Of a stretch of 64,000 nucleotides of DNA, positions 11,877-21,377 are shown one piece after another. Under the pieces are notes generated by a model. It was not told the DNA's origin. It saw only the letters and a list, made by a program, of their open reading frames with translations, and ran no database searches. Where the stretch lies: NCBI GenBank assembly GCA_004194705.1, contig SADC01000003.1, positions 124,001-188,000 of the forward strand. Direction: 5' to 3'. The position numbers were made by a program, and so were the translations under genes. Every line of letters begins with the position of its first letter. Within the stretch, counting starts at the first letter, position 1. The DNA is from Ditylenchus dipsaci. Taxonomy: Eukaryota; Nematoda; Chromadorea; Rhabditida; Anguinidae.

Positions 11877-12520
11877 AAAAGTTGATACTCATCTAAAAAT
11901 AAAAACTGAATCGATTCGTTTAGTATCTCAAAATATACCTAAGAAGTAAGTCTTCAGCTTAACGTTGAGCATTTTTGGACTTGGTAACAAAACATTCTGA
12001 AAAATTAGGAATGTGCCCGAAAGTTCAACTTTTACTGGAAAACCTTGGAACCGGTCTAAAGATAATTTCTGAATCGACACGTTCGATAGCTCGAAATGTA
12101 GCAAGGAAGTTTTTCCGGGTCTTTTTATGACTTAATAATAAAAAAATTCGAAAAAATCAAAGTTGTGCCTCAAAGGTGAAATTTTTAATGAAAAGCTCAT
12201 GAACTTCATGCTTAAAATTAATACTCGTCTCAAGGAAAGCACTAAATCAAACCGTTTAATAGCTCAAAATGTAACTTAGAAATTGTTTTGCAACGTAACG
12301 TTGATTTTTTCGTGGATTGGTAACAAAATATTGAAAAAATAAAAAATATGCCTAAAAGTGCAATTTTCGCTTGAAAACTTATGGCCTTGAAGCTTAAAAT
12401 TGATACTCGTCGCTGGAGAGTTGATGAATCAAACCGTTTGATGGCTCAAAATGTAGCCAAGAAGTTTTTCTACAACGTAACGTTGAGTTTTCTTTGACTT
12501 TCTGTTGAAAAACTACGAAA
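11877..12520 (+). repeat. diverged ~160-180-bp tandem repeat, nearly four units
   Basis: The pattern GATACTCGTC ... GAATCAAACCGTTTGATAGC ... then CAAAATGTAGC ... AACGTAACGTTGA ... GGTAACAAAA returns about every 160-180 bp, beginning near 11880, 12050, 12205 and 12385. Units differ by many substitutions but keep the order of words. No reading frame runs through it. It looks like an old satellite or an internally repetitive element. Confidence 0.6.
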
Positions 12521-12751
12521 ATTTTAGATTAATTTAAAAACGTAACGGAATAACAGACAAACATAGTCCAATACTATATAGAGATAAACTTTTGTATGGT
12601 ATAATTGGAGTAATGGGAGATAATTGATTTTACCAGAACTCAAAAAATACCCTTCAAAGCGGCATTTAACCACTATGAAATCGTGTTCAGCATGCCCGAA
12701 TTAGTCGAGAAAAGAGGTTTTGGTACGCGAAAAAGTGAAAAAAATTCTCTA

Positions 12752-12780
12752 ACCAGGGAACCTTCTGAAGGTTCCCTGGT
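12752..12780. repeat. 29-bp near-perfect palindrome
   Basis: ACCAGGGAACCTTC is followed at once by its complement around one central base. The half-word AACCAGGGAACCTTC also occurs alone at 819-834. Confidence 0.9.
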
Positions 12781-12904
12781 CAGACTAAAAAATTTAAATT
12801 CCCGCGAAATTTTCAGTGAAAGTGAGAGTAAAAAAACTAATCGGATACACTGAAAGTGAGAGTGAAAGTAAAATTGAGAGGCGGTTTTTTCTGTTGGGTA
12901 TACA

Positions 12905-13735
12905 CTGAGCTCACAACATCGTGAGCTCATCCCATGAGGACCGATTCTCACGTGAGCTCGCCTCACGTGAGGAGACGTTTTTGAAATTCTCGCGCAACCT
13001 CACGTTGCATGAGCTCACGTCGTCCTCATCCTCATGAGGTTGAGGACAAGGTCTTGTCCTCATTAAAATTCTCATGAGAACCCTTAAGCTCATGAAAATT
13101 TTTGACCTCATGAGGATTTCATGATCTCATGAGAATTTTAATATGCTCGCAAAAGTGCTTGTTTTAAAAATTCTTTGTCTTAAACGAAAACTTGAATTTC
13201 AGGCTAATTTTTTAGGAGTCCTGTATACGCCTTCCAGTTTCTATCTTTTTTTCAGGGTACGTGTCAATTTTTCGCCGACCATTTTTCCGCGAACAATTTT
13301 CCGCCGGCCAATTTTCCGCCGACCCGTTTTCCATTCATCAGATCCTGATCCGGCCTGATTTAGCCTAATCCGGCCTGATCTATCCGGCCCGGGTTTAATT
13401 CGGAGGATGAATTTACCGGAGGATGTATTTATCAAGGATAAATTTAGAGCAGCGCCGATCCTTCCAGCAATTGAGACTAATGCATAGACGAAAGCTGATG
13501 TGAAAAAGGAAATTGAATCAGGGCAGCGTAAAATTGGTCGGTGGAAAATTGACCGGCGGAAAATTGTCTGCGGGTGAACTGTTGATGACTAACGGTATAC
13601 CTCATGAGGACGTGAGCTCACGTGAGGAGAGTTTTTCGAAATTCTCACGCAACCTCATATTTCATGAGCTCACGTCGTCCTCATCCTCACTCATCCTCAC
13701 GCCCGAAAATTTGTCCTCACGCAAACCTTGACTCA
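12905..13735. repeat. double foldback of GAGCTC/CATGAG and CCGCCGGCCAATTTT units
   Basis: Outer arms (12905-13110 and 13595-13735) are made of palindromic words such as GTGAGCTCAC, CATGAG and TGAGGACG. The inner arms (13262-13335 and 13527-13572) are ~16-bp units of the form CCGCCGGCCAATTTT and its complement GGTCGGTGGAAAATTG. The arrangement is one foldback inside another. The short open frames here follow the repeats and are not genes. Confidence 0.6.
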
Positions 13736-13744
13736 GGGTGCCAT

Positions 13745-14100
13745 GCAGTGTTCTCAATAGTCAGAGACAGAGTCAGAATTAAAAGTGAGAGACAGAATTT
13801 TCAAAGTCAGAGTCAGAAATCAGAAATGATAGTCAGAAAATTTTAAATCAGAATCAGAGGCAGAATGACAATCAAAAATTTTCAAAGTCAGAGTCAGAAT
13901 CGGAAAGTTTCTAACTCTGTGTTTCAAAAGTTCTGACTCTCATTTCTGATTCTGACTTTGAAAAATTCTGACTATCATTTCTGACTCTGATTCTGAAAAT
14001 TCTGACCCTCACTTTTGATTCTGACTTTCAAAAATTCTGACTATCATTTCTGACTCTGAACTTTTTTCTGACTCTGACTTTGAATTCTGACTTTGCTCAC
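13745..14100. repeat. foldback of AGTCAGAA minisatellite
   Basis: Some twenty AGTCAGAA/AGTCAGAGACAGA units (13757-13915) face the complementary TTCTGACT units (13928-14095) with almost no spacer. Confidence 0.8.
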
Positions 14101-14737
14101 AGCTTTTTTCTCATTCTGTCATTGGTACTGACTGTAGTTCTTGTGTTATAGGTTAGATATGTCAGCCATTATCGAAAGCTCTCCATCGTCGCAAGGCAGT
14201 TTTCGGGTACTTATGCACATTATAGCCCCCAAAATTTATGATTTCTGTTCTTAGTATTTTTCGTTTTTAGATAGATCACTTCGAGAAGCATGGATGTTCT
14301 TAAAGGATGAATCTTCGCACACTCCATCGTTTTCTTGATTCGAAACCGGAACAGTGGCCAGGGGCTTCAGCAAGTCGGCCTTCTTCATCCGATCCGTCAA
14401 TGTTCTGCCTGCGGAAAAACTATGAAGCCTTACAAGTGGAAATTTCAATACAAATTTTGAATACAAATTCAATTTTTGAATACAAATTTTGAATACAAAT
14501 TCAAAGGACCAGATGCTCTATTTTTCTTTTGGAAACATGTCTCTGAAGTGTTTGTATGTGTAAATGGTGAGATCACTGTCCGTTCTGTAAATGACTCCGA
14601 GTGGAATTATGATGTGTTCGAGGAATAAATAATAAACGAATTTTATACGGAATTTATAATAAGGTTTTGAAAAAGAAAACACTAATAGAACGGCAAATAT
14701 TTTGGGGCCTATAATGTGCATAAGTTCCGTTTTCGGA
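14101..14737. other. gene-free leader of the hAT relic
   Basis: No exon supported. A short direct repeat GAATACAAATTC(A) occurs three times at 14458-14502. This may include the 5' non-coding part of the hAT element, but I could not identify its terminal repeat. Confidence 0.35.
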
Positions 14738-15404
14738 GAAAACAGAAAGGAGGCAAGAAACGTGGTGCCATCTGGGATCAGTTCGTTGAAGCGGAGACCG
14801 GTGCTGGTAAGATTATACGTTGTCGAGACTGCAACAAGGCAAATTTTGGCTTTAAGTCATCATTTACATGAATATTTTAGGACTTCAAGCATCCGTCAAA
14901 CGCATGGACACTCTCTAGTCACTGGAGGACGAAGCACTCAGACAAGGAGCAGCCTGCATCACGATTGTCGAATTTAGCAAAGGAGTTCCAGCCATCAGCA
15001 AAGTAAAATATTCCTTTTCCGATTGCCTTAAACACAAACACAAAGCGGAGCAGGAATTCAAGCCGGAGCGAAATCATGGATTGGGGATATCTTGCGACGT
15101 GGAATTACAGCCAAAGCTTCAGCAAGCTCTTCTATTGACCCACTAGTCTACTGGCAAAAACTGATAGATACGGTAGTTTTCTGCCATTCAATTACTTCAC
15201 TTGATGAGTTTGCTCTAGGAGTACAAGTCACTGGCGATTATGGCTCTCGAGATTTTAACAACGAGTCCGGCAACGAGTGCACCTATTGAGCGAGTCTACT
15301 TCTCAGGTGGTCATGCAACAAGAAGACAAAGAAATAAAACTGAATTTGAACTTCTTGATGCACAACTTGTTGTTAATTGTAATTCTTGGATGCAAGATAT
15401 GTAG
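14738..15404 (+). pseudogene. internally deleted hAT transposase (BED finger + C-terminal dimerisation domain)
   Basis: The first part (14745-14860) reads KGGKKRGAIWDQFVE...IIRCRDCNKANF. The next block (14882-15004) reads DFKHPSNAWTLSSHWRTKH. Together they give the Cys2-His2 pattern of a BED-type zinc finger, used by hAT transposases to bind DNA. After a short gap comes SSIDPLVYWQKLIDT (about 15131-15173). A clean intron (15174-15221) follows, then LAIMALEILTTSPATSAPIERV and SGG...TRRQRN, ending WMQDM-stop. This is the hAT C-terminal dimerisation region. The RNase-H-like catalytic core between them is missing, so the element cannot encode an active transposase. The two finger halves are separated by about 20-30 nt with stop codons. 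Element ends were not located. Confidence 0.75.
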
Positions 15405-16035
15405 AAAAACTGTTTACCTGTTTGAAAAAAAAAGTGCTTTGAAGTAAATTGTTTCGGAAATCTGTTGTGAACTGCGTTTTGCAAGAGTGAGAGAAGAAGA
15501 AAGTAAAATAAGGAATATATTACACAAGGTAAACGAACAAGTCTTGGTCAAAAAACCATCTTCGCTAAGCAGCAGCTTACATTAACGCACTGTACTAAGA
15601 AAGCTATTTTGTTGTGTATATGGAGAGACTCCAGTTTTAGTTAGCTGTTAGCATACCACTTTTGATAAGCTAGGCCCTGGTGGTTGACGCCAGTACCCGA
15701 CGCTGAAAGGTAGTCACATAAAACAACATAGCCAAACAACGAGCTGAAAGTTTTTTCAATAGTCAGAGCAACAACACTTTTCTATTGGTAGCAAAATTTA
15801 TATAAGTCAAAAGAAAGTCCAGCAAAAAAGCAAAATGATGACAGGAATTAATTACAATTCAATGTCAGAAATAAAAGTCAGACTATATGAAATTAAAAGT
15901 CAGAAATGATGACCACCCAGGTTTGGGATCGGGTAGGCAAAATCGCACTTTGGCTTTTTTTTAAATAAACTTTTTTTTTGCTATCCTGGCCAAATGGTAC
16001 CTACAGTAGGTATTGAAATTGGGAATTGGGACGCT
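15405..16035. other. gene-free stretch
   Basis: Nothing coding seen. A degenerate copy of the GGCGCCAGTACCCGGCGCTGA word is at 15688-15708, and AGTCAGA words like those at 13745 appear at 15860-15905. Confidence 0.4.
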
Positions 16036-16039
16036 TTAA

Positions 16040-16262
16040 AGGGGCATGATCGTGCCCGATGGGGAGAAAAGGCGCGAACCAGCAGTTCATTTCTTTCTCG
16101 ATAAATTTTTACATTCGTTCTCGTCTAGATATTTTAAGTTTTCTGTCTAGTTTTTAGAACCAGTATAACGTCATCTATATCAGATTTGACGCAGAACGAG
16201 TGAAAAATGGGACGATTCGAAAAAAACTGCTGGTTCGCGCCTCAACGCACGGGCATGCCCCT
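16040..16262. mobile_element. TTAA-flanked hairpin MITE with AGGGGCATG ends
   Basis: Ends AGGGGCATG and CATGCCCCT are complementary, the inner arms pair (GCGCGAACCAGCAG with CTGCTGGTTCGCGC), and TTAA flanks both sides (16036-16039, 16263-16266). It is 223 bp long and non-coding. Similar GCATGCCCCTTTAA ends occur near 3620 and 51690. Confidence 0.8.
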
Positions 16263-16750
16263 TTAAGTAAAACACAAGTGAATTCAATAAACGATTGAAA
16301 TACAGCCACACAGCTCCAAATAGAGAAAGGTAAAAAAAAATGCATAATCAATTTTTTTCTTAACAGATTTTTCTCACTTAATTTAATTTAGAAATAATTT
16401 TTTTCAAAACAAATCGTGCCAGAACAAATTTGTTCTCATTTTAATTTGTTTCCTAATCTATTTTTTTCCTAAGCGATTGTTTCCATAATAATTTGTATCC
16501 TTTTCGGGGTGTGCCGGAAAATCGACGCCACTGTCATATACCCCGCCCCCAGGGTCAACTTACCGGGGTTCATTTTGCAGAGGTTCAATTTACCGCCGCC
16601 CATTGTCCGCGGGCGTGTATTGTCCCGGGAGTGAATTGTCGCGTACCTTTCTGTTGTGTAGAGCGTCGACTGTAGTCTAGATTAAAAAATTATCTATTCG
16701 ATTAGATCATTTCTCCCGTTTTCATCTGTCTTATTCTCACTTTACAAAAC

Positions 16751-16759
16751 AATTTTTAG
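16751..16759 (+). promoter_or_regulatory. candidate trans-splice acceptor of the ICE2 gene
   Basis: AATTTTTAG stands 8 nt before the ATG at 16768 with no coding sequence upstream. Such a lone acceptor is what spliced-leader trans-splicing leaves in genomic DNA. A normal intron in the 5' UTR is the alternative. Confidence 0.4.
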
Positions 16760-16767
16760 AAAGCAGA

Positions 16768-19700
16768 ATGACTTCAATGAAATTCGAAAAAGAACCTACG
16801 GAGTGTTATGAATTGGCTCAAATGACCGACTTTCAAGAGATATTGGAGCATGAAATGTTAGGTTGCCCAACCTGTCTTCGAATCAAAACGCGAAATGCTT
16901 TGGGCAATCAAGCTTGTATTGCTCGAGCGTCTACTTCAAAGGGTTTGTTGTTCTTCCATTTCTGAAGTATTCTCGGGTTATGATATTACTTCTTCTATGC
17001 AAAGAGTAGTTAAAGGACCACAGTTTTTGCGCGCAGTGGCATGTTCAAAATTTGTATTGGCGGAGGACACTTCTTTCATCTAATGCCGTACTCTTTCGAG
17101 TCATTCGAAACAACTCGAGAGTACACTTATAGACGAAAGAGAAGTGTCCCCCGCCAATTCAAATTTTGCAAATGCCGCTGCGCGCAAAGACCATGGTTTT
17201 TAATGAGTACATTTATTGTTTCAGTAGGAGAAAAGCCTGTGACTCTTATTGAACAAAAGCCTGTGATTTCACCCTCGGCACAGCATCTCACCAGAAAAAA
17301 TCTAATCGATGTAATGCACCAGCAAAGAACTTAGCAAAATCTGCGCCAATGAAGATGGAGCCGGATATATGCGAAGAGCTTGAAAATATGACCGACTTTC
17401 AAGAACGGCTGGAGCACGAAATGATGGGCTGTCCTTCATGTATTCGGATCAAAAGAAGTAAAGCAATGGGTCAAGGGTCAAAACATCAGTGGAAAGCACT
17501 CGAGAGTTGGTTAATTACGGTATTTTTAAATTATTTTTTTTCTCCATAGTTGGTTCATGCAATTTTTAGGCGATCATGCTGTCAAACCGGCCGGTGTGAG
17601 ACTTGGTTCAGCGCCGGCCAGTAATACTCAGATGAAGCCAAATGCAAGGAAACGGAGAACCGATTCAGATGACTCTTCAGAGCACCAAAAGCGAGCTTAT
17701 GATAAATTGATAGTACGGGATTTGGTCCGGATGGAAGGAATAGACAGGTAAATTATACATTACATCTTACGTGCCTTATTAATAACACGCGAACTTTGCA
17801 GAAAGGAGGCAGCAATGAGACTCGTTGAACAGAAAAGAAGGCCCAAGATCGATGAAGGGGACAGAGTAAATGTAGTCCCTTTGCTCTGTTTCATCTTAAT
17901 TTCCTGTGTTCTTTCCAGATTTCGCTTGATCAGATGCCCTGGTTGCCGAATTTAAATATTCTGCACCTTCCGCGCGAGTGCTATTCATCGCTTTTGCCAG
18001 TAGATCATCGTCGATACGTTGCCATTATTTCGAACTTCTTGTCAACTGTTCCTAATTTTCGTTTTGAAATGAATAAATTGGAAATCGAAGTAAGTTGTAT
18101 TGGTTTCTCCTCGATGATTTTTCTGCTAACCTTTCACTTTTATAGGCGATGGACGACCGGCTCAAGGAAGAAAGAGAGAAGTTCAATAAGTCTGCTTTTG
18201 AGGCAGTAAGACATTGGAAGGTTGCTTTCTTTTACTAAAAGTGCAAATTTTTGAAAGTTATAAAATTTTAGAAATCTCCGTTTCGCTATCAAGCTATGGG
18301 ATCCGTGGACTTCTTCACTGTAATCGATTTTGTTCTAAGTGTAACCGTCGGTCCTTTTCTTTATCTCATTTCAGTCAAGAGAGTATGCAAAGTACAAGAT
18401 GGTGCTGGGTGATACTAATTTTTGTGGTAAGGTTAGAAGCGTTGAGTGGCCTCGACTTTACCATCGGAATGATCAAATGACAATTCCAAGTTTCCGGCTA
18501 GGAGTCTCTGAAGTTTTGCAACCTGGAAAACAGCTTCGAATTAATATCCCAGATGTAGGTTGAGTTTGAAAGACTGTCCAGTAAAATTTTATGATAAAAT
18601 TGAATTTAGGTCAGGCGAAAATGCGAAGTCAGTGTTAACTGTTATAATTCTTTCTAAACATAGATTCACCGGAAATGTCTTTAATTAATGATAATCTGAA
18701 TATTTAAATTCAGTACAATATGAATCCCAGCGTCATTGAACAACACTTTGCCCTAGAGCCAGCTGTAAAGGTAGAAAATTGTTTTATAAGCTCTTCTGAG
18801 TTATTTCCTTTTATAGATCTCGATTGATAGGGATGAAAAAGCGATGGAATATGCTATGGAAAAGGGAATAGAGTACCTTATGGATGGAAGCACTGTGCGT
18901 CATTTAATGTCGAACAAATGGCCAAACAGGAATCAAACTTTTGCTAATCGTGTCTCAGTGGTGCAACGAGTGAAACAAGGTTATATATCTTAAGCATATG
19001 CAACACGATGTCATTGTTTGGTAATACTGCATGTTTTCAGGCTCAATCCAGCGTGTAGTTATTGTTTCTAAGCCAGTACTAGCCTCTCAACTCGAAATTC
19101 TTTACCTAACCCGTCAATTTATCAAGTGGTCTGCAAAGTGTGAACTAAGAAGCAAATTTGTGCCCAATTCGAGTAAATTGCGGACTTCCAAGGCAACTTT
19201 ACGGGAGATGCTCAATCCTAAGTCTGAACCTGCAGCTAAAGGTGAAGAGAATAAGAAGCCAGCAGCATACCTTGACACAAAGATGGAAATCGCCGATGAG
19301 TCAACGAAAAAGATCCAATTCGATACTAGCAGCCTGGAAGGTCAGTTTGTCTTTCATTGTTCAGGATGGGGAAGGCTTTCGGTATTATTATTGTAGCTGT
19401 TTGACATTTGTAGTCGCCCGGATACTTTATTTTTTTAAACACTTTTTTGTATATAAATTCTAAAAGTTGTAGAAGCCGACGATGGAGAGTGCTCCTTGCA
19501 AATAGCAGAAAATATCGAGTTCGCAAACCATCCAATGGTCGTGTTACCCAGGTCTGCACATCTAGACTTTACTAATCAGCGTTTTTTTGAAAAATCTCCT
19601 TGTTTTTAGTGCTCCATCTACTGCGAAGTCGAATACGTTGCAGCCTAAAGTTGAAGTAAATGATATACTTGGCGGTATTCTCGATTCTATGGGTCTGAGC

Positions 19701-21074
19701 GCACAGATACAGTCATCCTCTTCAGGGAATACAGCAGGTTTTTCTAAGTTTTCTTTCAATCTTACTCATTTATTTAGGGCATCCTCATAGTTTTGTGGAG
19801 ATCACAGAAGAAAAGTTAGATAGTTCAAGCTTATCCAGAGCAAAACGATACTCCGTCATGAAATTCGACAATGAAGGAAAACATGAGATACTAGTGAGAA
19901 CATCGAATCATGGTAATCGTTGTTCTCTTACTGGGCTCACTAAGTTTTATTGGCTGTTTAATATATTCCTTCACTCAATTATCGTATATACCCGTAGTTT
20001 CCAGTATATGCTTAGCTAAGGTGTCTTTTAAGGATATGACCAATATCTATTTCCAGGCGTTGATCAAAATGGAATCGCAGTATCTATGACTGTGAAACCA
20101 GAGTAAATTTGTTTGTTTGTACTACTGTCCACAAAAATATGTGTAATTTTAGGTACATACCGGAAATTGGTTCAGATGTAAAGTTTACAATTTTTCCTAT
20201 CAATATTCACTCTCAGTGTTTTGCAGAAGCTGCATCTTGAAGAAGAATTGTGGAACTTAGTGACGGGAATTGTGAAAGATTCGGTTGAGCAGTGCAACTT
20301 ACATATAAATCCACGAATCGGGCACTGCCTACAAATTAAAAGGATTTCTGGGAACCAGCGAACCTGCAATCTGTCTCCTGAGTTGAAACAGCTGTATGAC
20401 TTTAACTTCTTAAGTCTTTGTATACTTGGAAGTTGAAATTTTGATTTTCAGTCTTGATTCAAGGACTGCTCGAATGTGTGTGCTATTGGACGCTCTTGAT
20501 GCTTTGGAAGCTGGTGAATATCTGATATTCCCAGAAGGCAATTCGATGACGATTTTGAAAGAAGCTGGTTCTGAAGTCAGCCCATCAGAAATTCCCTCCG
20601 ATGAAATTGAGTTTGAGAGGTAAGACAGAGTTCTAGAGCGTTTTTGCTAAGCTAGTTGTTTTAGTGGCAGTAAGGTTTTTAATCACACCTCTCTGGCTAA
20701 GAAGTCGCTGGCAATGCCTCCACGAGCTTCAAATGATTTCTCTAAGAATTGGAATGGCTTAAACCCTCATTTCCCGTTGGTATGGCACATTGTGAACGGT
20801 AAAAAAATTCATTGCTGAGGGTGATATATACTTTGTTGTTTTTGTAGGAAGAATCCCGGGTTCAATGTTTCCGAAGCGAAGAAACGATCTTAATTGGAGA
20901 CCGGATGAACAGATGAGAAAAAACAAGCAGCAAGGATCTCCTAATCGCGGAAGGGCCTGGCGTGGTGGACCAAAGCGTGGCAGAGGTGGAAATTTGAAGA
21001 ATGTAGCTTGGGATACACGGACCAACAGCAGATATTCAAATGAAATAAAGATGGAGCAAGATAACAATGAATGA
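16768..21074 (+). CDS. ICE2: little elongation complex subunit 2 (ICE2/NARG2)
   Basis: ICE2 is a subunit of the little elongation complex, which supports RNA polymerase II transcription of snRNA genes in the nucleus. I join about 15 exons from conserved GT-AG sites: 17570-17747, 17802-17865, 17919-18089, 18146-18205, 18272-18319, 18375-18554, 18714-18770, 18817-18979, 19041-19340, 19473-19551, 19610-19737, 19778-19912, 20057-20102, 20153-20177, 20227-20393, 20452-20619, 20665-20798 and 20848-21074. Recognition rests on the C-terminal NARG2 domain: ILVRTSNHG, then VKPEYIPEIGSD, LEEELWNLV and LEAGEYLIFPEG, ending with HIVNGRIPGSMFPKR, which matches the HIHHGRIPCTFPPK signature of animal ICE2. 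A weaker match is DEKAMEYAMEKG. The tail is rich in Arg/Gly. The first exon is ambiguous: 16768-16903 and 17349-17469 are duplicates that both splice in phase to 17570. Confidence 0.82.
17014..17199. mobile_element. TTAA-flanked hairpin MITE between the two ICE2 first exons
   Basis: Flanked by TTAA at 17010-17013 and 17200-17203. The ends are AGGACCAC and GACCATGG. The inner arms contain AGAGAAGTGTCCC and its complement and GCGCGCAGTGGCA with GCCGCTGCGCGC. The same family is found in PNKP intron 1 (21731-21894). Confidence 0.75.
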
Positions 21075-21154
21075 ATTAGAGTGCCTAAATCATGTTTTTT
21101 GTTGTTTGGGTATTTGAAAATTTCGAGCTAGATGTTGGTTCCGGTGTGCTGAGA

Positions 21155-21160
21155 AATAAA
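21155..21160 (+). terminator. AATAAA poly(A) signal of the ICE2 gene
   Basis: AATAAA lies 81 nt after the ICE2 stop and about 220 nt before the PNKP start codon. Confidence 0.6.
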
Positions 21161-21360
21161 GAGTTATAATTAGTTTTTTCGAATTTTTGTCTAAACTTGC
21201 TGTTACCATATTCCTTTTAAGGGCGCGACCCAAGTTTTTTAACTGCCGTTTTTCCAAAATTTCTTCTACTTGCTACTCACGGACGCCTTTATAGCCCGTA
21301 GTATTTAGATATAATAGAGAGTGAGTAGCATTTCAAAGAAAAATTAATACAGTTTTTTTC

Positions 21361-21367
21361 ACTGTAG
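21361..21367 (+). promoter_or_regulatory. candidate trans-splice acceptor of the PNKP gene
   Basis: TTTTTTTCACTGTAG ends 10 nt before the PNKP ATG. Combined with the short distance to ICE2 this would fit a downstream gene in a trans-spliced operon. Confidence 0.4.
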
Positions 21368-21377
21368 AAAGCGATTC

